A DNA stretch of 64,000 nucleotides from Leptidea sinapis (Eukaryota > Arthropoda > Insecta > Lepidoptera > Pieridae). The DNA lies in the NCBI RefSeq assembly GCF_905404315.1, contig NC_066278.1:6340001-6404000 (forward strand), written 5' to 3'. A program made the position numbers and the translations under genes. Of the stretch, positions 43,311 to 55,002 are shown piece after piece. How positions within the stretch are numbered: position 1 is the stretch's first letter; every line of letters starts with the position of its first letter. The notes under the pieces are model-generated. The model was not told where the DNA came from, did no database searches, and saw nothing but the letters and a program-made list of their open reading frames with translations.

Positions 43311-44222
43311 CGTAGGTCACACTAAAAGTTTTGCGTTACTTTCAAAAACAACATGTTATAACCAAAATATTATGTTTATTGCTTTTCAAAAATACTCTCC
43401 TTTACATTTTAAACATTTTTTCATGTGATCGAACCATTTTTTAAAACAGGAGGACCATAGATCTGAAGGCTGAAGTAAGTGAAAGTGTAAGTGAAGTTGT
43501 AAGTACAACTCGTTATTTTTAGCTTCTAAAAATGACTTAGTTTTGTTGGCCGTGTGTGAAGAAGCGTTGTCATGATGTAAAAGCGTTCTCCTAAATATCC
43601 GTGGTCAAACTTCATTAGCATCTGTGAGCACCATTCCACGCGAGCCCGCTTCTGCTCCGCTGTCAGTTCATGAAGGATCTAACAAAAACAAACTTTCAGA
43701 ACTTTCAATTCTTCGTGTAAAATTTTTGAATTTGGCTCATACCAATCCCCAAGTCATCGAATTGTCTCATAGATAATCCGCGGGTTTTCTTAAATTAGCC
43801 GCTTAACTTAGTAGCCTTATTTTAATTGAAGGCCGCCGACCTCTCTCAAATTCAGCAAACCATCGGCTCACGGTGCTGAAGGAAGGTGCTTCTCTCCCAA
43901 AAGCATTTTGAAGACGAGCGGCACAGTCTTGCGGAGAATGAGAACTTTTGAAATCATTGAAAATTCTCTCATCGCTTTAAAACAAAGAGTACTTTAATAT
44001 CTTTTCGAATTAATTCCATGTTTGTTTGCGTACTTTGATGTGTAATAAAAAACAAATGACAAATGATTTCAATCCAATTGTTTTATTACTAAGAAGGTTA
44101 CAACGTTTCAAAAAATACAACATTTCGAATGTTGTATTTTTTGAAACAATTAAATTAAAGAAATTCAAATATTTCTGATTAGCTATATTTTGAGCTAGAT
44201 TGAACTTTTAGTTTGCCCCATG
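43311..44222 (-). mobile_element. Degenerate mariner (lineage II)
   Basis: Ends CGTAGGTCACACTAAAAGTT and, at the other side, the mirror of CATGGGGCAAACTAAAAG before TA. It pairs with the split copy at 50343/57936. The transposase is recognisable only in scraps on the minus strand (HHDNASSHTANKTKSF; DLWSSCFKKWF) with many shifts. It contains a hairpin at 44105-44147. Confidence 0.8.
44105..44147. repeat. Perfect 20-bp hairpin inside mariner
   Basis: GTTTCAAAAAATACAACATT, loop TCG, then its exact complement. The related mariner at about 50395 has only one arm (GAATGTTATATTTTTTGAAA), so the second arm is an added inverted copy. Confidence 0.9.
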
Positions 44223-44514
44223 TATATATATATAATAACTTTATTTATTTACGGTGTGTGTGGATGATGCAGCTACTGTACTCAATAAATTCATTTACAA
44301 TTCCTTTTTTGATTTACTCCTGTAAGGCATAAACTATTTGACGTTTGATTATGTTTGATGCATCACTTTACATACCCGTATTATATTGCAATTGAAATGA
44401 TTTGTAATACGATAAAAATGTAAATCTTGATATAAACGAGTGGTAATGAGTTTAATGCTACTTCTTCTCATTAGCTCAACCCATTACGAAGTAGCGGTAG
44501 ATTCAGAAGCATAC

Positions 44515-44800
44515 CTATACATCGGCCAACAAAAGACTAACTAACTTGACACGACCGAGTAGTAACATTATGAATGTCACAGTTTCTAGAAAATTCCTCA
44601 ATGTGCTTATGAACATACAGAAAATTATCAAAAATGTATTGAGAAGCAACAGTCAAAATGTTTATTTCTTAAAAATTTTCTCTTGATGATTCTTTAGGAC
44701 CTAGGTTATAAATCGCGTGAATATCCCTCTTCTGCAGCACAAAGATGGTATTAATATCGGCCGCACTGCCCCATAACAATATACCTTAGGACATGAAAAT
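44515..44800 (-). mobile_element. LINE fragment (family of 15553-16735)
   Basis: TCCTCAATGTGCTTATGAAC, GTATTGAGAAGCAACAGTCA, TTATAAATCGCGTGAATA and ATCGGCCGCACTGCCCCATA match 15990-16180 closely, with an internal deletion relative to it. Confidence 0.8.
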
Positions 44801-44934
44801 AAACAGTTTGATGTCAGTCAAATGAAGAGTTTAGATAGTCCACGTAAACGGCAAACGATCTTCGGGTAAATCTGTAGGAATAGGTATTCCGCAGGATTTT
44901 TGTTCTCGGTCCTTTCTTGTTTCTTATATCATCA

Positions 44935-45112
44935 TCATCATAATCATCAGTCGGATGACGTCCACTGCTGGATAAGGCCTCCCCCAAAGATTTTCACGAC
45001 GGTCGGTCCTGCGCTGCCCTCATCCAACGTATTCCGGCGATCTTGACCTGATCGTCGGTCCATCTGGTGGGGGCCTACCAACACTGCGTCTTCGGTACGT
45101 GGTCGCCATTGG
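44935..45112 (-). mobile_element. RTE LINE 3' end
   Basis: Minus-strand frames recall the RTE C-terminus (RRSVGRPPPDGP ... QQWTSSD), with frameshifts. The plus strand reads CATCATCATCATAATCATCA then GTCCACTGCTGGATAAGGCC, the usual repeat tail. Confidence 0.7.
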
Positions 45113-45339
45113 AGGACTTTACTGCTGCTTATATATTTAAACGATTTACCGTTTGAGGTTAGAAATGATAGCTATGAGATTGTATTGTTTGTGAAGTGAC
45201 GTGCGTTGATGACAAGGTAAACCATACACTCTCAAAAATAGTACGTTGGTTTGAGACGAATCTGCACTTAGAGTAAAAACAAAGTGTTTACAGTTCATTA
45301 TACCAAACACAGCGGAGAATCAAACCAACGTTCTTATAA

Positions 45340-45800
45340 ATGATCAGAGATTGGACCTTGTAGACACACATTAGATGAAAAGCTTAAGTGGAGTCCACAT
45401 ATTGTCTAAACAGCTAATAGACTCAGCTCTTCGGCATACGCCTTTAGAAAGATTAGAGAGTACACGAATGTTGCTACCGCTAGATTAGTGTACTTTAGTT
45501 ATTTTCACACCATCAAAATTTACTGTATTTTGTTGTGGGGTCATGCTGCTGACATTGATATAGTGTTTGCTCTGCAAAAGAGAGCTGTTCATGCTATATA
45601 TCAGCTTGGTTATAAAGAGTCACTCGAAAAAAAAATTGTAGAAATGAATATTATGACTGTTCATTATCAGTACATTTTTGGCTGTGTGTTTTTCGGTCGA
45701 TTGATCCATCTGACGCCAAGACTGTCAAGAAAAACTATAGAAAGAGATATAGATAAACAGCTATTAAATTTGCGAATAAAATTTTATTTAATTATTTATT
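45340..45800 (+). mobile_element. LINE pol C-terminal fragment
   Basis: The frame 45488-45811 begins MYFSYFHTIKIYCILLWGHA and continues ADIDIVFALQKRAVHAIYQL, homologous to the LINE at 16016-16588 (LYFSYFHSIMSYGILLWGSA). Upstream frames give the preceding SSALR.AFRKI-type region in broken form. Confidence 0.75.
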
Positions 45801-46115
45801 TAGGTTATTAATATTATATGTGTCATTTTCGTTTTAATCAGTTTGTAGTCTTCATACTACACCGTACCACATCATGGACGTACTTTGAACGTTAAAGACA
45901 ATAAAAGAAACACCCCACTGATTTCAGTTACCTCTACTTGTTAATATCATTAGCGTTATGTTACGACAATTATTGATGATACCACATCAGGGTATTAGTG
46001 GGTGTCTAGTCGGCAAAAATTTTTATGCTATTAATATTATATTTTGTCTGATACATTTCTTGTACTGCTTCAGGGTATGATACGGTGTAGTAGGCAAATT
46101 CCAGTCAACTTTGTT
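45801..46115. other. Region downstream of gene C, no feature
   Basis: No supported feature. It includes the expected 3' UTR of gene C on the minus strand. Confidence 0.4.
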
Positions 46116-46274
46116 TTAAACTCCAGTTACTTTTGTAACCCATTCCCTCATCTCTTTACTGATCAGGCTAGTAAATACTCCAGGTGTATCAGGACGAGCG
46201 CATCCTTTTCCAAAGGGAACTATTCCGATTTGTGTTCCATCGTTTGATAATATACCAGGACCTCCAGTGTCACC
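46116..46274 (-). pseudogene. Gene C exon 6 (Ser195 to Thr)
   Basis: 159 nt, the same length as gene B. GDTGGPGILSNDGTQIG, FGKGCARPDTPGVF and EMREWVTKVTGV before TAA. Confidence 0.85.
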
Positions 46275-47164
46275 CTAAAAATTATAATTAATAAAAAAAT
46301 ACTACGTTGAGTAGAACGTGAATATAGGCACAAATATAAAAAATAGTGCAGTGGTAAGCTTCTAATACTAGCCATGCGGCCACTATCCGTGCTAAGCGTC
46401 ACATTTTACCCTTACACGAGAGTGTCAAATTTAGTGCCGTTACACGATATATTTAGGTATACAGAGTGCAGCGCGCACGCGGCAACTGCATCCCCATAAT
46501 ATGTGAACATGGCCTTCAGTCTCCTTAGATTCATGTCAGTGCTTACTATTTCTTTACTCTACGGAAATAATTGCAACAGCAATGTTTTTAGCCCAAACCA
46601 ATCATAATATGCAAATATTTAACTTGCTATGTTGATTATCGTAAGGTTGCATATACAAACGGAATTATGAATCTAGTATTCTTAATTGTTAAAACAAAAT
46701 TTCACATTTTGGTTCTACTCCGATGATAGTTCATTTTTGTTTTGACAAGTTCCAAATAAAGGAACTATTAATTGGTCAACAATTTAATAATGGAAGATGG
46801 TTTTATTTGCCACCGTAACTGCGCTCAAGGTTGACTACCAACTAAGAAATTTCTAATAGAAGGCTAAAATAACATATTTTGTAGAACAGATATAACAAAC
46901 CACTGTGTGGGCATAATTAGAAAGGGTTTGCTGTGATGAATGCGTACCGAAAATAAAATTAACGTTAAAATTTGCTCAAAAACTTTTGGTGCAAACAATG
47001 AAAGGGAGAAATTTAATTAAATTAAATTACAGTCGCGTTACAAAACTTCGAAAAATTATAAAATATTGCACGATATATACCTTGACAATGTTTGGTTTTT
47101 ATTAATTTCTTACAAGTTCGGATGCATGTATCAAGTGCGACTGGAAGTGAAAAGTGTAAAATAC
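46275..47164. other. Gene C intron 5
   Basis: No supported repeat or gene. Confidence 0.45.
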
Positions 47165-47308
47165 CTGACATGCATCCTTTCCGCCCTTCGGGACTCCCGC
47201 ACAAAACATATTTTGAGTAAACATTTCTTTATACACTTTTCGACAATCAGCGTCAGAGACTATTTGAATTTGCGCTTCTTTTAAGTGACTACTAACATTT
47301 CCACGTTC
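47165..47308 (-). pseudogene. Gene C exon 5
   Basis: 144 nt, intact. Encodes ERGNVSSHLKEAQIQIVSDA, DCRKVYKEMF and NMFCAGVPKGGKDACQ, with donor GTATTT as in gene B. Confidence 0.85.
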
Positions 47309-47639
47309 CTGCAAAATGATAACGAATTCCACTCACTATTATTTGGAATATGAAACATAGTTATATGTAAATATAAACATATTATTATAGCCTATAATCT
47401 TCCACTTAAATGTGGCTCATTTAAATCGATACTTATAAGTTTATAAAAGGAACGAAATCTGTCTACATGCTTACAACAATGTATTTATACCGGTAAACAA
47501 TGTTTATAAATTATGTATATTATGTCTGTTTGTTTCAGCTGATTTAATAGTTGGCTGAAAATGTATTTTGAGTGCAGTTTCACTAGGGGCTGAATGATTC
47601 CGTAATAATTTTGAATCACCACGGATACAAGATATCCGG

Positions 47640-47698
47640 GCCACCGACCTTATCACATGACCTTATGTATCCTCATTTGCTCCTCTTCCATAAAAAAA
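47640..47698 (+). repeat. LINE 3' terminus scrap
   Basis: TATCACATGACCTTATGTAT then GCTCCTCTTCCATAAAAAAA resembles the 3' end of the 5955-7399 LINE family. Confidence 0.45.
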
Positions 47699-47959
47699 TA
47701 CTTGCTTCCTTAAATTTAAAGCAACATTTCCTTTAATCATTTACATCATCTAAGAATTCTTATAGTACTAATACTGTAGTAAAAATTCTTATAAATATTT
47801 TTTTATTATTTACCTCATTATTTCTCATTTAAGTAACTTGGAAGTATTTGAGTTTCATGTAAGATTTAGATTATATTTGTAAAATGATGAAGCTCTAAAT
47901 ATTGTTTTTCAAGAGTAGCAATTATTTTCTTACTACTTTTTATAATACGTAAAATTTCG

Positions 47960-48270
47960 AACACCGTTTGACCTGGAGTCAACCGTTGTTATTGTGGTTC
48001 TGATCTTCGCTTGCGATTATCGTATAGAATCTAGTTTTCAATACACATCACAAGTCACCACAAAATCGCTTTATTTCGGTAACGTCTATCCTGCCAACGC
48101 ATGCTTCTCTCTGTAGGTCAGCAGTTAAAGCATGGGTTACCATTTTCTTAAGCTTTTTTACTGTTACGATTTCATGTAAAAGATTCAACATAGTAGATCA
48201 AGATATGATTCCATATATCTGTTAAAGTTGCTTGACTTCCTTCGACTTCAGTCTTCACTTCGAAGTTCTG
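47960..48270 (-). pseudogene. Old mariner (DD37D-type) transposase relic in gene C
   Basis: Minus frame ILYDNRKRRSEPQ and QRLTPGQT. Same relic, orientation and intron as 23539-23800 in gene B. Confidence 0.65.
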
Positions 48271-48483
48271 AATGGATTAAACTAACTAGTTAGGTGCGAT
48301 GCCTTATGTACAAATACATAACTAAGCAGTTTTTGCAGCCTTACTTCCATACCAGAACATATATGAATAGAAAAAAAAAACATTATTTCACCCTTAATTT
48401 TTTAATGTGTTGTAAAAGGTAGTAATTGGAATAAACAAAATATATTGCCATTTTTAGGCTATGGCCGCAAAATTATAACAAAA

Positions 48484-48560
48484 CTAGAAAGAGAATGTGG
48501 GTGACGTTGACCACTTAACACCTGGTGACCCGTAGGCTTTTGTCCTCCTCTTCCACTAAA
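48484..48560 (+). repeat. LINE 3' terminus scrap
   Basis: GAATGTGGGTGACGTTGACC and ACTTAACACCTGGTGACCCG then TCCTCCTCTTCCACTAAAA match the LINE 3' UTR at 7320-7390. Confidence 0.65.
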
Positions 48561-48845
48561 ACAAAGTACACGGCGGAAAATAAAATTAAAAAGTTTTAAT
48601 TAATTATAAAATTGATTTCAATCTCATTTGATAATTTTAAAATCTTGTTCTAGAATACAAAAAGTGACATATTATGCTTTTATTTTTTATCCTTGTAAAG
48701 CGTTTGAAAGCAAATTCGATTTGAAACTTTTTAAAATTTGACATTTTAAGAGTAGATAAAATAAATTCACAAAACTGTTCAGAAAATTTTAAGGCAGGAT
48801 CATAAAATAATAATGAATATAAAATTAAACTGTTATAATACTCAC

Positions 48846-49050
48846 TTCTGTAACGCCCCATCCAGTCACAGTTAAATTAACACCTACATGAAGTTTAGTT
48901 CCAGCATCCACCAGCTTAATACTTTTCCTTTTTTTTTCCACTGAGATCTAATTTTTTTATTAACTTTATAACGCCAATATCAAAATTACCAGTTCTTTGA
49001 TTATATTTGGGGTGCGCCATAAAACTTTTAGCGGGAATCAAGGGATTGTT
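48846..49050 (-). pseudogene. Gene C exon 4, +1 frameshift
   Basis: 205 nt against 204 in genes A and B. NFDIGVIKLIKKLDLSGK is followed by the A9 run and then KEKY-stop. Downstream codons resume in the shifted frame (LVDAGTKLHV, TGWGVT). Donor GTGAGT is intact. Confidence 0.85.
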
Positions 49051-49124
49051 CTAAAAAAACCATGTTGCTTTAATTATGAAATTTTCACTGTTGGATTTCA
49101 TTTAAAACATTTTTTTAGACTTAC

Positions 49125-49179
49125 ACCATCAGGATCGTCGGATAGCGTTACGCCTGTTAGTACAGATACTTTTTCTATT
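49125..49179 (-). pseudogene. Gene C exon 3
   Basis: 55 nt, from acceptor TTGCAG to donor TGGT|GTAAGT. Encodes IEKVSVLTGVTLSDDPDG. Confidence 0.8.
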
Positions 49180-49262
49180 CTGCAACATGATAGTAAATTA
49201 TTAGGTAAATCTCACCACATCGAAAAAACGTAAGTTACAGGCTTTTGAACAACGTGACAAAA

Positions 49263-49590
49263 CGTGGCCTCACATGGAGTAGTGTTGTCATCTCTGGGCG
49301 GGCGCTCCCCAGTACCAGCTTCAAAATTTTAACGAAGAACGGCTCGAATCTTTGGCGTTACGTTGAGATGTGGACTCTCTGCATATTCTTCCACGAGATA
49401 CAACGTTATAGTGCTAAATATCATCCGCATCACATTGACATCTGGCATTTCACAACCGTGCGAGGCAAGAAATTTCTTGCTATTGCAAGCACTGCCACTT
49501 TGTGGAACCAATTACCGGCCGCTACTTTCCCTAACTTAGCTTACCGAACTTTAATAAAAGACCACACATACTCCCAGCTTAATGGTCCAT
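49263..49590 (+). mobile_element. LINE pol relic in gene C intron 2
   Basis: A broken frame has HME-CCHLWAGAPQYQL (stop in place), then KYHPHHIDIWHFTTVR and ALWNQLPAATFP-like codons, as in 6865-7260. Decayed. Confidence 0.7.
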
Positions 49591-49610
49591 GTTTATTTCA
49601 TGTAATGGTG

Positions 49611-49889
49611 TTTTTTTTTTATGAAAATAAGGGACGAGACGAGCTGGACTGGAGCAGTAATTCTTGAAAAACCCACAAATTCTGAGCGGCACTACAATTG
49701 CGCTCGTCACCTTGAGACATAATTAAAAATAATAAGATGGTTAATCTCATTTGCCCAGTAATTTTTCTACGGCGCCCTTCAGACCGAAACGCAGTAATGT
49801 TTACACATAACTGCTTCACGGCAGAAATTGGCGCCGTTGTGGTACCTATAATCTAGCCGGATTCCTGAGCAAAGGAGCCTCCCACTGGT
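49611..49889 (-). repeat. SINE-like repeat copy 8
   Basis: Nearly full-length reverse copy, A-rich end at 49611, ending CCTCCCACTGGT. It lies between exons 3 and 2 of gene C, at a different site from the copies in gene B. Confidence 0.85.
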
Positions 49890-49978
49890 GTTTCATTTAT
49901 GTTAATTTTAAACTAATCATTCCTTTGGATAACGTCTGTATACGTAAATAATAAATATTCTTTGGGAGAAAGCCGTAC

Positions 49979-50165
49979 CGGTATAAGCAATGGCCTGCTG
50001 TCAAGATATAAGCTTCACTAATTATTGATCCTCCACATTGTAAGTATCTCCTTCTTACAGATAACAGAAGCAATGCTTGATAGGGATGTTTCTCTATATC
50101 TGTGTTTGTTCCTCCAACAATTTTATCATCATCTACATTTTCAATCTCAAATTCACAGCATGCAT
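49979..50165 (-). pseudogene. Gene C exon 2 (IVGG, His57)
   Basis: 187 nt. Acceptor TAACAG. Encodes DACCEFEIENVDDDKIVGG, YLQCGGSIIS and ILTAGHCLYR, then the weak donor ACCG|GTACGG in place of GTAAAA in gene B. Confidence 0.85.
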
Positions 50166-50342
50166 CTGTTACGATAAAAATTATATTATTCATTTGCATC
50201 CTAAATTTGTGATTAACGGGTGTAGTTATAATTATGTGTGTAATATAAGTGCCACGCAAGTATATTGTTGCCTAACTTATTTATTTAAAATTGTGGCAAT
50301 GATAAGCTGATATCCTAAAATGTTATTATTCTGTTGCTTATA

Positions 50343-51483
50343 CATGGGGCACGCTAAAGTTTTACACTTCTATCTAATCGGAACTATTTGAATTTCGAAT
50401 GTTATATTTTTTGAAAAGTTGCAACCTTCTTAGTAATAAAAAAATAACAATTGACGGGAAATCCTTTGTCACTTGTTTTGAACACACATCAAACTTCTAC
50501 GTACGCAATGAAAAAGGAATGAAGTCGAAAAGATTTGAGTGCGATGATTTTAAAAGTTCTCTCTCTTCGCAAGACTGTGCCGCTCGTCTTCAAAAAGCTT
50601 TTGGGAGAGAAGCACCTTGCTTGAGCTTCATGAGGCGATGGTTTGCTGAATATGAGAGGTCAGGTTTCTTTACATGAAGAAATTCGTGAAGGGCGGCCTT
50701 TAACTGCCGTCAACGAAAATAATGTGGCTGCTGTTAAGCGGCTAATTGAAGAAAACCCGCGGATTACCTATGAGATAATTTAAGGACTATTGGGGATTGG
50801 TATGAGCCAAATTCAGAAAATTTTACACGAAGAATTGAAAGTTCGGCAACTTTGTTTTTGTTGGATCCCTCATGAACTGACAGCGGAACAGAAGCGGGCT
50901 CGCATGGAATGGAGCTCACAGATGCTAATGAAGTACGACCACGGATATTCTAATTTTTATGACATTGTCACAGGAGACGGAACGAGGATTTATTTTTTTG
51001 GACGCGAAAAAACAGCGATCTTGTGAATGGGTGTTTGAAAATGAGAACAAGCCAACAAAAGTGAGGCAGGCGAGAAACGTTGGTAAAAAAATTATCACAC
51101 TATCACAATTCCACTTGAAGATCAAGAGAGTGTTAATGCCGAGTGGTATTATACCATTTGTTTACCCAGGATGTTAAAAAAAGTTCGCGAAAGACAACCA
51201 AAAGCCGCGTTCTCCTACATCATGACAACACTTCTTCACACACGGCCAACAAAACTAGGTCATTTTTAGCTTCTGTAAAAGTACAACTCGACATCCACAC
51301 AGTCCCGACCTAGCACCCCGTGATAAAATGTGTGAAAATCAAAGACTTGATGAGAAGTTTCTCTTTTACCAATTCCGAAGAGGCTGTGATAGCGTTCAAT
51401 CAGCACGTAGAAAAAATGCCTTCAGATCTGTGGTCCTCCTGTTTTAAAAAATGGTTGCTCGCACGAAAAAATGTTTAAAATAT
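50343..51483 (+). mobile_element. Mariner (lineage II), left part, split by BEL/Pao
   Basis: Left end CATGGGGCACGCTAAAGTTT after TA. Broken transposase frames: SLSSQDCAARLQKAFGREA, MRRWFAEYERSG, GIGMSQIQKILHEELKVRQL, ELTAEQKRARMEWSSQM, FYDIVTGDGTRIYF (Glu to Gly in GDES/GDET) and EWVFENENKPT. The element resumes at 57936 after the LTR element. The last bases before the insertion are GTTTAAAATAT. Confidence 0.85.
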
Positions 51484-51717
51484 TGTTCCTGTCGTCTCAT
51501 CGGCGAGAGTGGGGGCTTGCGTTCGTGGCGGAGCGGCGCTCGCACCGCGGCCGACGGCGGAACCAGTCGCCTTAAGACCTTGACCCGCGCGCACATGCAT
51601 TAACGCTAGCATTCTATTAACTTGCATCTATTAATTACGTAATACAGTCCTTTTGTGAAACAAGGTAATTTTAATTCAAGACCACCAGAAGCCACAACTG
51701 GAGCTTGATATTCAACA
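51484..51717 (+). repeat. BEL/Pao 5' LTR
   Basis: 234 bp, TGTTCCTGTCGTCTCATCGG ... TTGATATTCAACA. The first half is GC-rich (GGAGCGGCGCTCGCACCGCG) and the second half AT-rich. It differs from the 3' LTR at about six positions plus a small indel. TGGTCCTTCGCC just after the LTR could be the primer-binding site. Confidence 0.9.
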
Positions 51718-52554
51718 AATGGTCCTTCGCCTCTTCAACTGATCATCAAAGCAAGTGGATGGTTTAACCGGCCCTTCAAATTTATTAAGGTCAACGTTGA
51801 CGTCCATTTCGAGAATCCAGCCACGATCTACATCTACTTACATTGCTACGTTGGTCGTGTTGCGCACCTCTCCGAGAACATTCGACTGCCACGCCGCCCG
51901 AATACATGGCACATACAAAGGACAGACATCCGGAGAGGCTTTGGTTCTGAGTGAGTTTGTTCCGATAAGGAATTCTTTTTTTCCTAATCTTATCCCTTTC
52001 CTAGGAATTAGGATTGTGCTATTACGGATTCGACATAGGTTGATCTCTTCATAAAATAGCTTAGATTCCTTCTTATCGCCTTTTAATAAATATCATTAGT
52101 GCATATATTTCATTAGTGCATTATTAAATTATTATTTTAAAACTATGCGTTAATTGCATATACATATCTTGTATTCTGCACTTACAAAAATTAGTTAGTA
52201 CACATAATAAGTACATATAAAATAATTTTTACTCAGGAAATAAACCTATTACCTATTCTAATTTTTGATTGCTACGTAACAACGTTAAATACTTAATTAT
52301 AAATATAGCCTTTTCATAAACTGCATTCCATTAGTCTGATACATACTTTAAGTTATAGCAATAGGTACGGCCGCTAGCTAGTTTCGCTTGTCCATACAAT
52401 TGCCTACGAAAACCAGTTTTGTGCATGAATCGCTGTATTACGTCGGCTTGACAAAATCGTTTTTTCTATCACCTAGAACATTCCTTTGCTTACGTAACTT
52501 ATTTACGATATTAAGTATGTTTCAATCTTAATTTATTTTCGTTTATTATCTTAA

Positions 52555-54006
52555 TTGCTTATCATTATGTCTGAATTAAAATTAAAAGAACTTATAAAAA
52601 AACGTGGAAGTTTTAAAGCCAAGCTAACACAATTCACTAATTTCTTTAAACTATTACCTACAGACGAATTAGATAGTTTTCAAGTAGCTGAATTAGAATG
52701 CCGTCTAGGCGTAATGAAATCTTTATACAAAGACTTCGATGACTTGCAGACGCAGTTGGAGCTGTTGTCGGAGAATGCAGACGATATGTACCAGGAGCGC
52801 GAGGCCTTCGAGACTCAGTACTTCACGCAAATGTCGCGCGCGCGTGCCCTGCTCCCTCCAGACGTGTCGCGTGCCAGCTCTCCGGCACCGAACCCTGGTG
52901 CCAGCTCAACTCACCACGACACGCTCCACGCTTCTGGCTGCAAACATGACTTCGTACGCCTGCCAAAGATTGACCTACCCCACTTCAACGGCGACTATCA
53001 GCACTGGCTTGAATTTCGAGATACGTACATTTCAATAATTCACGATAATAACAGCATACAATCAATCAATAAATTCCATTATTTGCGTGCTGCTTTAACT
53101 GGCAGTGCATCATTAGTAATAAAAAGTATTGACTTTAAGGCCGACAACTATACTATAGCATGGCAGTTATTGTTAGACCGCTACAATAATGAAAGGTTGC
53201 TTGTCAATAATCACGTGCAAGCATTATTTAATTTTCCTGCTATACAAAAAGAATCCTGTCATTCATTACGAAATATGATAGATAATATAAATAAAAATTT
53301 AAGAGCGCTTGACACTCTCGGACAGCCTACAGCACATTGGGACACATTAATCATCTATATAATGTCTAAAAAATTGGATAATGTGACCAACCGAGAGTGG
53401 GAAGAACATAAAAACAATTTAAATCATTTTCCAAACTTAAAGAACTACACTAAATATTTATCTAATAGAGCTGATTTACTCGAGACCTTACATGATAATA
53501 AAACTTTAAATAATAATTATATAAATACTAATACTTACGAAAGTAACAAAAACACAAACTATCTAACGAACACACATTTTAAACCAGAAAAAATCGCATC
53601 ATGTCCTATGTGCTCTCAAAACCATCTTTTATTTAATTGTCAATCATTTAGAAATGTTAATGTTGATTCCAGAATCAAAAAAGCTTCAGAAAGTTATGTG
53701 TGTATGAACTGCCTTCGTCCTGGTCATACCGACAAACGTTGTAAACTTTCACATTGCAAGTATTGCAAATCAAAACACAACACACTCTTACACAGGGAAT
53801 CTCAAATAGATCTCAAACCAAAAGACAATATTGCATTATCTACTAATATTATTACAAATACAAAAGGAAAAAATAATCAGGCTCTTATAATATTATCCAC
53901 AGCTATGGCAAGGGTGACAGATGTCAACGGTAGGCTTCATTCCGCCAGACTTCTTCTCGATAACGGCAGCACTTCCAACTTCATCACTCAGGATCTGTGC
54001 CGTTAG
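52555..54006 (+). pseudogene. BEL/Pao gag and protease start, ends in stop
   Basis: 483 codons. The likely start is the second Met (MSELKLKELIKKRGSFKAKL). An N-terminal helical/coiled region, a Ser/Pro-rich linker (about residues 105-120) and a capsid-like region (LPKIDLPHFNGDYQHWLEFR) are followed by Cys/His knuckles (SCPMCSQNHLLFNC, YVCMNCLRPGHTDKRC, HCKYCKSKH). The aspartic protease motif is LLLDNGSTSNFIT, where DNGS may be a variant of the usual DSGS. The frame closes at TAG 54004, in the same frame as downstream pol. Confidence 0.88.
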
Positions 54007-55002
54007 CTCGGTCTGAACACACGAAGCACTATCTCTTCAGTCTCAGGTATTTGTGAACAAGTTTCCAATACTTCAGAGAGCTGTAGTCTTACCTTACAGT
54101 CTTGTCATAGTCGTTATCAAGCTCACATAGAGTGCTTTATCTTACCAAACATAACGCATAGTTTGCCTGGGTCTTACGTTGATAAAAAAATAATTCCTAT
54201 CCCGCCAGGTCTTAAACTTGCCGATCCTACTTTTAATATACCTTCGGCCATAGACATCCTCGTAGGTGCTGAAGTCTTTTGGAACGTCCTGGGTTCCGAT
54301 TCCATAGATTTAGGTAAACATTATCCTAAATTACAATCATCTAAATTTGGTTGGCTTATTTCCGGCAGCATATACCAATGTGGTCTTCCTTCAAAACCAA
54401 ATTGTCTTTTTCTTTCTCATGAGGAGTCTCAGCAGCTTACACGTTTTTGGGAACTAGATTCTGTATCGTCTTGCAATGGTTTCTCTTCAGAGGAGCAAGC
54501 TTGTGAAAAGCTCTTTCATGAAACCACACACAGAAACGAACATGGTCAATTTGTCGTCACTCTTCCGTTGAAGGACTCGCCTGAAAGCTTGGGTGACTCT
54601 TATGCAATGGCCAAGCAACGTTTCCATTCCCTAGAACGTAGATTTGAAAAAGATTCTACTTATAAAGAGCGTTACATTAAATTCATTCAAGAATATATAG
54701 ATCTGAATCATATGACAAAAAACAGCAAATTAAATACACATAATCAAGTCAAATATTTTTTACCACATCACGGCGTTGTACGAGAGAGCAGCTCTACAAC
54801 AAAGCTCCGTGTAGTCTTCGATGCTTCCGCCCGTACGACATCAGGTAAGTCTTTCAACGACATACAGAGGGTGGGCCCCACTATACAGGAAGACCTCTTA
54901 GCCATCCTTCTGAGGTTTCGACAACACAAGTTCGTGGTCACAGGCGACATAGAGAAGATGTATAGAGCCGTTTTAGTTGAACCTTCTCAGCGCTCTCTTT
55001 AG
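54007..55002 (+). pseudogene. BEL/Pao protease end and RT start
   Basis: Continues in the gag frame. Contains ILVGAEVFWNVLGS, FGWLISGSI, then the BEL RT N-terminus (YFLPHHGVVRESSSTTKLRV, VFDASARTTSGKSFNDI, VTGDIEKMYRAVLV with the first catalytic Asp). It ends at an in-frame TAG at 55000. Confidence 0.88.

Noticed and set aside
48637..48861. 74-codon minus frame just upstream of gene C exon 4
   Set aside because: Reads intron sequence beyond the exon 4 donor and has no homologous partner in gene B.
52739..53038. 99-codon frame overlapping gag
   Set aside because: Shadow frame over the GC-rich part of BEL gag, rich in Arg/Ser/Thr through codon bias.
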